Assembly (NCBI RefSeq): GCF_030272615.1
Contig: NC_081407.1
Coordinates: forward strand, 141,240,897 to 141,304,896
DNA length: 64,000 bases
Reading direction: 5' to 3'
DNA from: Cryptomeria japonica
Lineage: Eukaryota > Streptophyta > Pinopsida > Cupressales > Cupressaceae
Shown: positions 21,721 through 33,749 of the stretch, piece after piece
Position numbering within the stretch: position 1 is the stretch's first letter
How the letters are laid out: every line of letters starts with the position of its first letter
The notes under the pieces: model-generated
Database searches by the model: none
Told to the model about the DNA's origin: nothing
The model's input: only the letters and a program-made list of their open reading frames with translations
Translations under genes and position numbers: made by a program

Positions 21721-22400
21721 GACCGCTTAGTCAAAACAATGGAAGGATCTATCGGCATAACCCAGACCAACCACTCCGAAGGAGAACTAAAAAGAAGTTC
21801 ATAATGGAGGGTTTATCAGTATAACGTTCACTATTGGAGGCATGAGAAAAGTGTTATGTTGATAGCTGATAAGGCTATCGGTATAACTTACATCGATGAA
21901 GGAGAATGCAGAGTGGATACTTTGAAGTCATCAGGATATCGGAAAGTGTAAAAAATAGCTACCCTGATACCCGATGGAATGGATATCATGGCGGATGGAA
22001 ATGAGGTTTCATCGGGATAGCCTACACAGAAAGAAGTGACTAGGAAAGTAACAAGGTGAAGTCATCGAGATAATATCGGCTAATCGAAAGAAGACATTTT
22101 TTGCTACGCCGATACCCGATGAGGAAGATGAGGTAATTGCTAAGGAGACCTCATCAAGGGAACATAGGCCGATAGAACATAATAACATAAAGATAGACAA
22201 GCTAGATCCTGATCTCATCGGGTCATCAGAAAAACATAAGATAGGTTGTCCCGACACCCGATAAGCTTTGCAACATGATGAACAAGAAGGAGGGTTCATC
22301 GGGATAGGTCAGGTTCAGCGGAATGAAATAAAAATGGCTATGTCGAAGTCCAATGGATTCATCGGGGAAACCTACGCTGATCAGAAAGACAGAAAGCCAC
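21721..22400 (+). repeat. Dispersed CATCGGGATA motif array, probable LTR U3 or leader
   Basis: About thirteen degenerate copies of CATCGGGATAnCC, or its complement GGTATCCCGATG, are spaced about 50 bp apart: CTATCGGCATAACC, CTATCGGTATAACT, CTGATACCCGATGG, TTCATCGGGATAGCC, CCGATACCCGATGA, TTCATCGGGATAGG and others. The array lies upstream of the 22732 reading frame in the same orientation. Confidence 0.7.
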
Positions 22401-22731
22401 ATCATCATTGTATGTAAAAATTGGAAAAATGTACAATACGGGTGGTGCCAAATGATTGAATCATTGGGAGGAGTTATGCTGATTAGCCGTTGTAAAATCT
22501 GATTTTAAATAGATTGACCTGCGATTATTAAATGCAAACAATGGGTAGGTCTGTGTTCGCACGAAGCAGATCATAGCAAGATTTCAATTGAGTAAATGCT
22601 TCTAATGTATCAAATCTATATATGGGAGTTTGTACAAGGAATTTGCATAACAGATTGAAGTGAATAGAAAGATTGAAGTGAAATTGAACTATAGAGAATT
22701 GAATTTCAGAGGGCTTGAAAAATTCAAATAT

Positions 22732-24296
22732 GGAGGGTTCTAGTTTTAAAGGCAAGAGGAAGGTTGTTGAGGTTTCTGATAGTGCCTCGAAGAAATCTAA
22801 AGGTGGAGAAAGCGGGTAGAAGCGAAAATTGAATCAGGACATAATTTACCAGATGAACTCACCAAGAGCCAAGTCTTGAAGGTCTAAGGTTAATTTGCAT
22901 ATCCGTGATCAACTAGAGGATGATTAAGGAAATTGGTGATGTCTGGACTAGGGCTAGGGGGCATGAATTGTTCCTCTACTATTACTCATGAAGACAGAAG
23001 CCAATGCCGATATCTAATCTGTGGATTATCGGTCTGGGTAAGCTCATAGTTCCAAATGTATTCGTAAATATTGAATTGTTGAAAACCTTGGTTAATAACT
23101 ACAATGCTACGAAGAGATGCATCCAATTTCCCAATGGTGATGCATTTATTTGCTTCAATGCAACCATAATCTACAAAGTGTTTGATCTGAGTTATGAAGC
23201 AGAGGTGCCTCTATCATTTCAGGAATTGGAAGAAGAATACAAAACCATGGACATGACCTATCAAACATGGAACTTAGTCATCCACAGGGCGAAGAAAGGG
23301 AAGCTAACTGATGAAGATGGTCCACCCTATGATGTAAATATTTTCAAATAGTATTTACAATACACATATATGGCTTGCGGACATGTAGGAGGAATGGAAG
23401 CTCCAGATGTAGCACAGATGGGGCCATTGGTTCTTGCAGCAGACATTCAAAGGCACGAACCAAGACAGTTTGATTATGCAACCTATGTGGTCGACAAACT
23501 GCATGAGGGTTTTCTGAATCTTCAGAATAAACTTGACAAGTCCTTCAAGCATTATTTACTATTGATGCATATTGTGTTGTTCTATGGAAGATTGAAAGGA
23601 CTATGGCTAGATGGCTTAAGGGTAAATCCTCAGGGTAAGGATGGACAGGATCAACCTGTACAGTTGTGGGTGTCGTTGTGGGATTTGAGGTATGATAAAT
23701 CTCACTATGTGAGATTTGAGGATTTTTTTGTTAAGCCAATGTTTAGGGATTATAATGTGTCGTGTGAAGGGTCATTCTCAGCAGTGATTAAAAGATTTCT
23801 TAGGCCACATGAATACAAAGATACCAGAGTCAACCATAATTGAGGAGATTGGTATACTTGCAGAGATTTCACATTTGTTAGGGTTTTTGGATTCGAAGGT
23901 GCTCCCTATGTGCTACCAAAGCCTATGCAAGACCAAATTACTTACTTGGAGATTGTGAGACAATTGAGTGTCTCTAATGCACAACACTTTGGGGGTGCCC
24001 ACAAGAAAGCCTTCTTACCTGGGACTCTTCAATTTGGAGATTTTAGAATAGTCTCTACCAGAGCTTATGAAGCCATAAATAAGAAGCTAGTGGATGAATT
24101 CAATCTGTATATCCACATGCCAAGGAAGAACTACGACCCTAAAGGTTACATCCACATGAACAGAAAAGGACAAAACTTGGGAGATTACCTCCATGATTAT
24201 GATGACTATGAGGACCTGTGCAAGAACAAAGAGTTAGAAGAACTTGCAAATGTTGTTGAGGACTTGGAAAGAAGATTGGTGGTGCAGGGCACCTAG
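22732..24296 (+). pseudogene. Retroelement-associated ORF, unknown protein, broken
   Basis: Opens MEGSSFKGKRKVVEVSDSAS, a Lys/Ser-rich start, then after several stops and a frame change near 22920 continues with KRCIQFPNGDAFICFNATI, FQELEEEYKTM, FKHYLLLMHIVLFYGRLKG and KKAFLPGTLQFGDF, ending in an acidic/helical tail LCKNKELEELANVVEDLERR. Stops are TAG after VNIFK and TGA after RVNHN. The HYxLLMHxxLF pattern faintly recalls the plant-mobile-domain or plant-transposon-protein type found in non-autonomous elements, but this is a weak likeness. No protease, RT or integrase follows. Confidence 0.5.
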
Positions 24297-25806
24297 CACT
24301 CCAAGTTGAAAGGTTTTTTTTTCTTTCAAATTTGTGTTATCTTTGTGATGTAATAATGGACCAACCATTGAGGACCCAGTAGAACCATGGTTGAGTTGTC
24401 CAAGTTTTGGTTTGAGTCAATTGTGTCCAGGATGCTGACAACCTGAGAAGTGAGATGCTTAGGTAATTCACAGATAAAGTAATCTATATGAATGTATTCA
24501 TGTTTTAGGGGTCAATTGTGTCATTTTTAGGTCTTCTAGGGTGTTCGAGGACCTTCAGGAGTCTTAAAATGCATTAGAATGCAAAGTTGCATCTTGGAGC
24601 CAAAAGTTGTCAAAAGTTGCATTTTTTGGTTTTAGGCATTAAAAGTTGGTTGAACCAACTGGAACAAGAGCATATAAGCCAAAAAATTCACTTCATTGTA
24701 CAGGTTGGAGGTTTGGAAATGCAAGAGCAAGTTTTTGGTTTGTGAAGCAACCTTGTTTCCACCGATTTTTGTCAATTTACTCTTATTTTCATTGTTTTGT
24801 ACGGTCCAATACGGACTAGATGGTGTAAATCCATTGTAATTTTGAGTATTCATTGTATTTGTCTTCTTCAAGGTTGATTTGCAGGTTTGATCATCCTAAG
24901 TTGTAGAGATTACCTCCATTCTTTGCAACTAGGAGCAAAACCCTTGCAAGTAGGGTTTAAGAGCAAGAAATGGCTCTGACCTAGGCATTCTTGGATGGCA
25001 CTTGTTGAAATCACTGAGAATGATAGGTTAGGTGATGTACATAGGTTTATAATAGGGTGTGTGGTGTTGCAGGTCCAGAAGGAGGAGAAACAATGAAGCC
25101 CTAGGCTCACCGCTGGGAGTAGGTGAGTTAGGACAACAATAAAGGTGTGGTTTATGAGCACATGGGGATTGGTGTAGGACCAAGTGACACATGAATGGAA
25201 AGACCTCTGAGTTCCCTTGAAGGTTACCAAATTGTTTGGAGCACGAGATTTGACTGGTAAATATTTTTAGACCCATCTTGCCAAGTCACCGGTTAGGCCT
25301 AAAACCCTTCAAAATAGTGTAGCATTGCAAACCCCACTTGTATGGATAATCCAGATGCAATTTTCCAGCATTTTTTGTAACTTCCAAAAGGGTACTTAGA
25401 TCCATGATTTATTTCTAGGTTTGTTTGGGACTTTTGGAATTAAACCCCTAAAATCGCCTAGGGAGGGCTAATGCAATTAGGCCTATTTTGGTGTCGGTGG
25501 AGACCTAGAATGGTTAGGAAGCCAAGGTGATGGATTTGGTGAGCCTCAAACCTCAAAATACATTGAATACACCTTGTAGATGCATTAGGAAACCATAGGA
25601 AGTGATTGTGTGTTAAGATCATTGCAGGAGTGGTTGGAGCCCAAGAGAGGAGTGAGTAACTGAGGTGGCAACCTCAAGGAGTGGAGTTGATTGTCCAGAA
25701 ACCATTGGCTATACCTAGGAGGCAAGTCAAGAAGGTTCAAACCTAGGAGATCTTATTATCATAACCCCTACCAAGTGCCATAGGAAGGACTTGAGTAGTT
25801 GTAGGG
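24297..25806 (+). other. Non-coding leader-like DNA with LTR-like promoter
   Basis: 24600-24700 has repeated CAAAAGTTG words and a TATA-like GCATATAAGCC near 24670, then a G-rich, stop-filled stretch with many GTAG/GGAG words, like the long untranslated leaders of plant retrotransposons. A coding frame starts just downstream. Confidence 0.4.
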
Positions 25807-25825
25807 TTGAGTAGGACAAGTCACT

Positions 25826-27042
25826 CAAGAAGGTGTAACAAACAAAGCTCCAAGACTCTCTGCATCAATTGGAAGAAAGGAAGCAAAGAATTTGAGATCT
25901 GGAAAGAGAAGAAGAACAGGATGTGGAAAGTGATTCTGGAGAAAATGAAATATTTTATAAGTTTCGAGTACCAGAAAAAGAAGATGAGCCAGATGCTCAA
26001 GACAAAATTGTAGCAGCGTTGAATGTAGATTCAAATGCTAGGCTAGAGGAGTATACATCTTTTGTATCAGATGATGAATTTGTTAAGTCAAAGGAATTTA
26101 AGTCCTTTTTGTATCATTTTAAAGGAAAGAAACTAAGAGATGCGATGCCAAATGTGACACTAGAGAATGAGGTAGAAATGCTTAGGAAGCTAAAGGCAGA
26201 GATTAATTCTGAGTTAGAGAACATGACCCCTCAAAGGGGAAGACAACTTCTCATAGAGGCAGGAATCATTCTTTTTTCAGGCTGGGACCTTAGTGCATCT
26301 TTTATTTTTGATAGCTTGTTGCATTCAGATAAGAAGGATTTTAAGTTAGACATTCAGGGTGTTAATGATATTTTTATTGGATCAAGATATGATCTAGATG
26401 ATGAGGTTATGCTTCTATGGGCCCTCCATCCCCTGAATAAGAGGCCAAAGATTATGGATGTTGACAAGGCCTTTGGCCATATGATGAAATTAAAAGTTGG
26501 AGAAATAGATCCCATGGTCACAACAGAGATGGGGATAGATCTTTCAAAGTTGAACAAAGCTCAGATGAAGAGGGAAATAGCAGAAAAGGAAAAATACAAA
26601 GCTTTGTATGAAGAATTATTGAAGAGAGGTGGTCATCCAGTGCCACATATTACAGATGGTTCAAAGATAAAAAAAGAGGTATGATGAATTATTACAGGGG
26701 TACAATAAGTTAAAGAAACAGGTGCAAACTGTCAGAGCGGATGCAACATGTGTGTTGATCACTAAAAGATATGAGAATTTGCAGAAAGTATTAGAGGAGT
26801 TCTGGACTATTTATCAGAAAAATATGGATAATACCGTATCACACCAGAAAATTTACGATAGATTAAATGTGTTATTGCAAGATAAAACACAGAGTGACAA
26901 AGTGGTCTGCAAGGTCAAGAAATTGATTGATGCTCATGAGAAATTTACAACTAAATTAAAAATTGAATATGAGGAGTGTCAGGGGATTATCCAACATGGA
27001 TTCCCAAATGTTGTGGATGATACAGGGATGATAAAGGATTAA
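25826..27042 (+). pseudogene. Coiled-coil protein of a probable retroelement, unknown function
   Basis: Reads LQDSLHQLEERKQRI*D, EREEEQDVESDSGENEI, then an uninterrupted 254-codon stretch with KSKEFKSFLYHFKGKKL, LENEVEMLRKLKAEIN, LLIEAGIILFSGWDLSASFI, and LNKAQMKREIAEKEKYKALY. At an A7 run (26669-26675) the frame moves by +1 and continues with YDELLQGYNKLKKQVQ, ENLQKVLEEFWTIYQKN and ending VVDDTGMIKD. Long helical heptad-like stretches suggest a structural, gag-like or accessory protein. No enzymatic motif or zinc knuckle was seen. Confidence 0.5.
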
Positions 27043-28179
27043 AGCCAATGGATTTTTGATTGCAGATCACTACTCAGTGCAACCCTTAACATCGCCCATG
27101 CGGATACCTTGGACATGACTAAAATAGGGGAGAAACTTGAGAGTTTTGTTACATTGGAAGTGGCAGTCAGAGATATCATCTTCAATGCTTGCACCTACAA
27201 AGATGAAAGATATCTTTGACATATTCAGAAGTGCGGTCAGAGGCTGGATGGGAAAAGTTAATTTGTGTCATTGTAATATGTTTTGTAATGTCTCTGGTTG
27301 TCATAGCATTTAGGGAGTTATTAGTTAGGTTTTTATCAGTTTTTAGTTTATACTGATGAAAGGGTGTGTCCTTTCATTTGTGTCTTTTGACTCACATATG
27401 TATAAGGAGTCATTTTGTATGTGGAGGGGGGTTATGATTTTTTCACATTGTCTGTTGGGACTACTAGTATTGTGTTAAGGCAAGTCGATAGGAATGTAAA
27501 GTTATTTTTTGTGCAAGCAAGAACATCATGAAGTACCTGTGAGTTTGCAGCTTTGTACATATTTTTATTCCAAAACTAATATATAAGATCCGCTATTTTA
27601 TCTTCATATCATTCTCTATTACATTGTGTTGAGGAATCAAGTCCTTTGGATAAATCTAATTTAGATTTGTTGTAGTGTGCCATCACATGTTGTTGTATAG
27701 GAAACATAATTGTTTGTATTTTTATTGTAACACATAATGAAACCATTGCAGTGATAGTCTTACATATTGTGAGTTTTTCAAAATATCTCCAAAGTTGATT
27801 AAAATATTTGTCCACTAAGTAACACATTAATTGTCAGATAAGGCACTGGTCTATTGTTAGTATTTGTGAGTAATTCTGGTGTGCATAAGGTCCTCATCAG
27901 GGAAACATACTTCTTATTCTTATCAATATTGTTCTTTCATAATTACTTAAAGTTCCAACATCATTCTCTTATAAATATTCAGTTATAATCAACTACACTT
28001 TGTTTTTCATATTTAAGCAATTAAAAGCACACAATATAGCAAAGTTGTAGGTCAGTTTGCCAAGCCTGTAAATAGATTATGCATTAAGTTTAAATTCACT
28101 ATAAAGAAATCTCTTTGTGCTTTGGAGTTTAAGGTATACCTGCCCAGGTCTAGTGGAGCCTGAAGTGTAGAGGAATTTG
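27043..28179 (+). other. Non-coding, probable 3' end or LTR of the preceding element
   Basis: Contains GTGTGTCCTTTCATTTGTGTC, then a TATA-like ATGTATAAGGAG near 27399-27410, then T-rich DNA. The TATA and its context resemble other LTR promoters in this window, but LTR ends were not found. Confidence 0.4.
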
Positions 28180-28189
28180 GTCTTTGACC

Positions 28190-28859
28190 ATTCCTGTTCG
28201 TTGGCCATAATTGATTGGATCAGTGAGGAATTTGGCAAGTTCCTTTTGATTTCCAATATGTGGTTTTGGGAACCAACAACCTCTATATGGAAAATTACTG
28301 TGGATATGTCTGTTGATCCCAAACTAGCTAAATTTGCTAGGGATAATGTTCATTGGATCCTTCCTTTAGGTGGGTGGGTGAAAGTTAGTTTTGATGGGGT
28401 GGCTAAAGGAAATCTAGGGCCAACTAGGTGTGGGGGAGTGATTAGAAAAAAAAATGGTAGGATTATTTCAACAGTGGCACTCCCCTTAGGATATTAGATG
28501 AACCACCTTGCTGAAGTTGTTGTGGCCTACCATGGGTTGAAACTAGCTAAGACAATCAATGCCAATTTAGTTTGGATTGAAGGTGATTCTAGTAATATAA
28601 TTCAATGCTTAAAAGGCCAACAAAAACCCTCATGGACTATTAAATTTGGATCGAGAAATCTGAAATAATAAGGCCATTTCAAAAAGTTAAAATTTCCCAT
28701 GCCTACCGTGAAGTGAATGGGCTTGCTGGTCATCTTGCCAACTTGGGTGTTAGGAACAATGATGAAAAGGTTTAGAGCCTTGGTGATCGCATTTTGGCTG
28801 ATGTCAAGGCCTTGTTGTCACATGACTTGTCCCAAGCTAGACAAGCTGACCCTTTTTAA
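28190..28859 (+). pseudogene. LINE ORF2 C-terminal RNase H domain
   Basis: IIDWISEEFGKFLLISNMWF is the pre-RNase H linker; GGWVKVSFDGVAKGN carries the first catalytic Asp, NHLAEVVVAYHGL the Glu, and WIEGDSSNIIQCL the second Asp. The last motif reads REVNGLAGHLANLG, where the usual Asp of ADxLA is Gly. A TAG stop at 28496-28498 and a frame change near 28650 also break it. ORF2 ends in QARQADPF and TAA (28857-28859). Confidence 0.88.
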
Positions 28860-28917
28860 TGATTGATGACATGCCATTTTTTATAACCCTTTTTAATGAT
28901 TGATGATGCCATTTTTG
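28849..28917 (+). repeat. Tandem duplication, about 35 bp, after ORF2 stop
   Basis: ACCCTTTTTAATGATTGATG followed by a TGCCATTTTT phrase occurs twice, separated by four bases; the first copy includes the ORF2 stop. Confidence 0.9.
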
Positions 28918-29051
28918 ATATGAGGGTTTGAGCAATTATTAAACAAAGTTTTGATTTATTGCTTTCCTCAAAGCCTCGCAAGCTTTCTGGGTGGTTTTTA
29001 GTTTCCTCTGGGGTTTTTTTATCTTTGCATATTTCTGACATAGTTGCAACC

Positions 29052-30582
29052 ATGGGAGGTGAGAGGAGAAGGGTTGAACCTTTGAACTATGAAGAGGTCA
29101 AAAAGAACAAAACCATATGGTGAATTCTAGAACACAAAGGCCTCACCCCTTTAATTGAGAGGTTGCATGGAGTTGATGCTAGTATTACTAAAAAAATTGC
29201 TAAGGGTCTGAAGGGTGGAAACATTCAAATGGGTTGTAGGAACATTGAGATTGATGAAAAATTGATTGTAGAGGTCACTAGTTTGTCCATGGATGGAGAA
29301 AAGTTTTACAGAGATAGGAAAATGTCAGATGTGGTGGTAAAAAAATTACCCAAAAATGACACAAAAAGGAAGAGATTGGTAAAAGTGGACAAGAGTAACT
29401 ATGATACTGGTAAAATTAAAACTATTTGGCATTCTATGATTTATGTTCTTATGAAGCATATAACCGTAGATGACAGATATGCTAGGGCTTCTGGGCGCGA
29501 TTTTGTTTTGTTGAATCACTTTAGGCCCATAAGGTGCAGATCTCCTTTCCTTTGTTTTTGTTAGCCTCTATCAATGTCAGTATCAAAGATTATAGGAAGA
29601 ACAGGAAAAACCCTATCCTTCATGGGGGCTTATTTTTTATTCATGAGAATATCAAAACTCTTCCCTCTCTGTCTACTAGAGTTCCTGATCCTTCATATGA
29701 GACTGAGGATGAAGAGACTGTTAACCTCTCTTCTGATGAGGATGAGTAGAACACTGAGATGGAGGATACGGTCATCTCTAAGTCTAAAACTATCCTGAAG
29801 CAAGGTCAAAGGGTTAAGAGGAGCAGAGCATCCCATGTTTCCATATCCAGTTATGAGTCTTTACCTTCCCATAACACTTTTTCAGATAAGTTGGAGCATG
29901 CCTTAAACAGGAATGACAAATCCCCTTTTCTTAATGATCTCAATGTTAACTCCCCTTATCTAAGCATGGACAAATAAAACCTTGATGATGTCTTGGCCAT
30001 TGCCCGTGATTCTGCTATGGATAATTTTAGAACATTTAAGTGGGTTGTCCATGAAATTAAGGAAATTAATGTAAAACTTCGAGTTGTGACCAGTAAATAG
30101 GATAACCAAGGCGTAGAATAGTGGAGTGTGAAGAAGAGGAAATCAATTGTTGAATCTATGAAAAAGATGGCACGAGCACAGCGAATGACCTTAAGAAAGA
30201 TTGTGATAGTATAATTTCAAATTTGGAAGAGAAATTAAAGAAAGAATATGATGGTAGATTGAAACAACTAGAAAGCAAGTTCCAGAAAGTTAATGATAAC
30301 CTCATCTTTGTGGTAACTTACAGTCACAAAATTGTGAAGAATTCAGTTGAAACCATAAACACAATGGTTGGAAAATTGGAAAACCTCCATTAGGAAGGGA
30401 CTATACTTGATGTGGAATCCATAGAGAAGAAACAAGATGATACCTTCGGGTCCTCCAAGAGGACGAGAGCCAATCTGAAGATGAAATCTCCTAATCAAGA
30501 AATATAGGAATTGAAGAAGATAGCCCTTAACATAACACAACTGGAAGCTGAGGCCACAAAGGCCCTTAAAAACTTGAACTAG
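29052..30582 (+). pseudogene. Extra ORF downstream of LINE RNase H (ORF3-like), unknown function
   Basis: The start ACCATGGGAGG is a strong plant initiation context. The protein begins MGGERRRVEPLNYEEVKKN, has EIDEKLIVEVTSLSMDGEKF and DDRYARASGRDFVLLNHFR, changes frame near 29535, continues ISFPLFLLASINVSIKDYR, then acidic ETEDEETVNLSSDEDE, a basic stretch, and a coiled-coil end SNLEEKLKKEYDGRLKQLE and LNITQLEAEATKALKNLN before TAG. The EVTxLxxxGEKFxRDRK pattern resembles the plant-transposon/mobile-domain-like proteins found in some non-autonomous plant elements. Stops include TGA near the start, TAG after SDEDE and TAA later. Confidence 0.55.
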
Positions 30583-30760
30583 GTTTTCCTTTTTTCCGAC
30601 ATCTTTATTGTTTTTGATTTTTTTCTAGTCTTTTGTTGTCTTTTGGCTGCTTTTTAAAATGGTTATATCTTTAAGCAACATATTGTAATAGATCTTTGTT
30701 AAAGGGTTTTGGGTCCCTTAAAAACCTCTTTGTTCCTTAATAAAAAACACACAAATTTTC
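30583..30760 (+). other. LINE-like 3' untranslated tail
   Basis: T-rich sequence ending GGTCCCTTAAAAACCTC and AATAAAAAACAC; no gene. Plant LINE tails commonly have such short A-rich ends. Confidence 0.45.
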
Positions 30761-31829
30761 AATATGTATAGTGAACACCAAAAACAAACAAAAAGAAATG
30801 GATATCTATCCCAACTGGATATCCATTCCAAACAGAATGGATATCCATTTTTTTCTGACAAATCTTACAACCACAAAATTTGCCTTGGGATTTGGCCTGG
30901 GGGTGTCAAACTTGAAAAGTCAATTGCCCTAACATGTTTACAAGTTTTTCTTGGTATTCAAAACTTTTCCCTTCATGCTAACAACTTTTTTTTAATCCAA
31001 ATTTGATCAAACAAAAAGGATTTACTGAGGAAATTGTCAACTTTCCACTAATATAAAATACAACCTATTTTGAATTGAATAGATAATTATTAATGATTTT
31101 CTAGATGCATTATGTCTAAAGTCTTGATTAATAGGCTAATTGAAAAATATCCATAACTTTCAAATAGTTTCACATTTTTTGAATTCAAAAGATGTGTCAC
31201 ACTCCATGCTTCACAAACTATAGGTTAAAAAATTAAATTTCATTAATGTTTTACCAAGTTAGGGTGTCTGGACAAATAGTTTTTTAATATTTTAAAAAGT
31301 CCTAATAATTTGTTTATAACTAATTATTTACTTGCAAAAAAATTACAAAAAAATATGTCTCACATCTATGCATGTGTAATCTATTTATATTGAAAGTTTC
31401 ATTTTTTTTTTTGCTTGTACTTAGGTTGGGTAGACATAAACCTAATTTTTATTCTTTTTCAAAAAAAAAAACAAACTATTATTGCATTGAATTTTAATTT
31501 TTCACCAAATAGACTTATGTTTTTCCCAAAAACCAACTAGTAACTTAGAAACTACATTCACTTTGCTACAAATTCTATTCTTGCATATTTTTTAATAACC
31601 TATTCATTTTTTTACGTGAAGTTTCCTCTCTATTAATTTAAATTTTCATTGCCACTTAAGGGCCTAGTTTAAAACCCCACAATCGTGTACACACCCTCAT
31701 TAGTGTCTTCTTCTTTTTCTTCAACATTATGATATGCAACATCTTCATCAACATAGTCAAGGACTGTAGGAGTTATAAATGATATAGACAAATGAAAGGT
31801 AAAGCATACTTAGCTTCTAAAAGTCCTAA
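30761..31829. other. No gene seen
   Basis: AT-rich DNA, with CAACTGGATATCCATTCC/GAATGGATATCCATTT words near 30815-30855 forming a short local repeat. Nothing else was recognised. Confidence 0.5.
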
Positions 31830-33045
31830 ATCTAGGAGATGGCTTCTTGATTAACAAGCATCTCATCATATGGCATCATTTATGGGAATTTTCTCTTCTT
31901 TCGAGACTTATAATTCACCTAATATTTTTAAGGGTAACAACACATTTATGATGGTGCATGGGAAATGTTCAATTGACATGGGAAAGGTTCCATCCTTGTC
32001 ATCTTATCTCCTTTCTGTCTATCAAATTACTCGTAGTGGACAAGGAAAAACACTTAAGATTACTCATGATTTTATTTGCATTAAAGGGATGTTGAGACTA
32101 GAGAGATCATTTCTATTTGGGGATGGTTGATCATTCATCTTATTTGTATTCCTTTTTTCATTTTTCTCTTGATGATGATAATGTTACTTTGAATTATGTA
32201 CACACACTTTCATCAAGTGTGAATCATGTTTGTAAGGAGAAATTTTGTCATTTGAATCTTGGTATTCTAGAGACCAGTGTTGAGCTTTCCAATGCATCTC
32301 TCATTTATTTAGCTTCCAATGATTCTATTCAATAAGTTTATCATAGTTTTTCATATCTTGCTTTGTAGGATGAATATTTGATAGGGATTTCTAACTTGCT
32401 TGTGGAGTATCATACTATATATTTTGATGATATACTTGAGGAGGATTCTTTCATATTTGGTCACATTGTTATCCCATCTTCATCATCTTTAGAGATAATT
32501 GACTTTCATGAGTTTCCTCATTCTTTTTTTTTTTGTCATGTTTCTTGGTTGAATTTAACCATGATTATGTAGGCATTTAAGTTTGGAGATTCCTAATCAA
32601 TTTTTAGAGATACATTTTGAGACTTCTTCCCTCCTTGGCTAGACATGGAGTGGCTCCTTAATTATCCTATGTACTTGTTTCTTCCCAAGGGAAGATGCAC
32701 GTTGCTTGTAGGCATTAGATCATCTTCTATTTTCAGGTATACTTTATTAATATTGAGCTTCTTCATTATGGGGGATATCATGTCTCTCTCTTTCCCTCAT
32801 ATGAGGGGGTCATTGAATGTATATTTATGATGTATCTAGTCCTTGGGGGTATTATTGAATCCTCGGTATGTCATCCTTGCTTGTATCTTTTCTCTCTTTT
32901 AGAGAGGGATTTTTGTCTTGCTAGGTTTTCTCATTTTCTTCACTTGTGAGAGATTTAAATTGTAAACATGTACATAACATGGCTTAGTATCTGAGACCCA
33001 TAATAATCTTGCAACTTTGAGTAATAATTACTTCTCTAAGTTGCA
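31830..33045 (+). pseudogene. Ty1/copia polyprotein remnant (protease to pre-integrase)
   Basis: RRWLLD*QASHHM marks the retroviral-type aspartic protease region, with the DSG catalytic triplet destroyed (D, stop, Q). It continues FSSFETYNSPNIFKGNNTFM, PSLSSYLLSVYQITRSGQGK and ITHDFICIKG, the classic copia protease-to-integrase linker, then in another frame VDHSSYLYSFFHF and FCHLNLGIL from the GAG-pre-integrase zinc region. The remainder to 33045 has no clear RT motif, so most of integrase, RT and RNase H are deleted. The polypurine tract and LTR that follow have the same orientation. Confidence 0.75.
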
Positions 33046-33055
33046 CTTAAGGGGA
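33046..33055 (+). other. Polypurine tract
   Basis: CTTAAGGGGA directly before the TG of the LTR; the primer site for plus-strand DNA synthesis. Confidence 0.65.
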
Positions 33056-33499
33056 TGTTGGTGTGAATAAGGTCTTATACTTGGTAAAGCTTTTATACCT
33101 AGTAAATTCCTAGTGGTGACTTATTCACATGTGAATTTTACTTAAGTTATAGGTGTCCTTGTAGAAGTCTTAGTTGTCTAGGTAAGATCTTATCTATCTT
33201 ATCTTTTATTTATTTATTTAATTCTAGTTGCCTAGGTCATTTAATGATTAACACTTTAATTGTCTCATTGTACAGGATTAAGACACATGTCAACATCCCA
33301 TCTAATCTTGTCCCTCATATTGCCTTTATAAGAAAGACTTCTCATCTACATTTTCATCAATTCAAACATTCATAATCAAGCAAGCTATTCTCACCATTTT
33401 CTCTCTTGTGAAAGTTATTTTGGTCTTGCAAGTATTTCTAGGGTGTTGGGAGTTCATCATTAACTCTTATAGTATTACTTTAAACAATACTATTTTACA
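33056..33499 (+). mobile_element. 3' LTR of copia remnant, about 444 bp
   Basis: Starts TGTTGGTGTGAATAAGG right after the polypurine tract, has TTTATAAGAAAGAC as a TATA-like box near 33327, and ends near TATTTTACA (33499), giving TG...CA ends. The 5' LTR is not in the window as an obvious copy. Confidence 0.65.
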
Positions 33500-33706
33500 G
33501 GTACGTGTCACTATTATATAATAGTGCTGCATAATTTTAATGATGAACTATTTACTATTATTATATTCTTTGTCCTATTTCCTTTGACTATGCAATATTG
33601 ATAAGTGGAGCCATTTTATTTTTAATAATAATAATTTAAAAAATACATAAAATTGTAAATGTTAGACATACAATAAAATTAAACATATGACTTTAATTAA
33701 CCCATT

Positions 33707-33708
<2 letters not shown>

Positions 33709-33747
<39 letters not shown>
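33709..33747. repeat. AT microsatellite
   Basis: About 19 AT repeats. Confidence 0.95.

Positions 33748-33749
<2 letters not shown>

Larger units (their letters stand above)
28180..30760 (+). mobile_element. LINE 3' half with extra downstream ORF
   Basis: Order on the plus strand: end of ORF2 with RNase H (to 28859), a 192-bp spacer, a second decayed ORF (29052-30582), then a T-rich 3' region with TTTTGGGTCCCTTAAAAACC and TTCCTTAATAAAAAACAC, which resembles plant LINE 3' ends. The 5' part of ORF2 is missing. No flanking duplication was found, so a fusion of two elements is not excluded. Confidence 0.65.

Noticed and set aside
26660-26690. A-AAA-AAG-like run as a programmed -1 frameshift site
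   Set aside because: The downstream frame requires +1, not -1, and one extra A in the A7 run explains it. Other breaks in the ORF favour decay.
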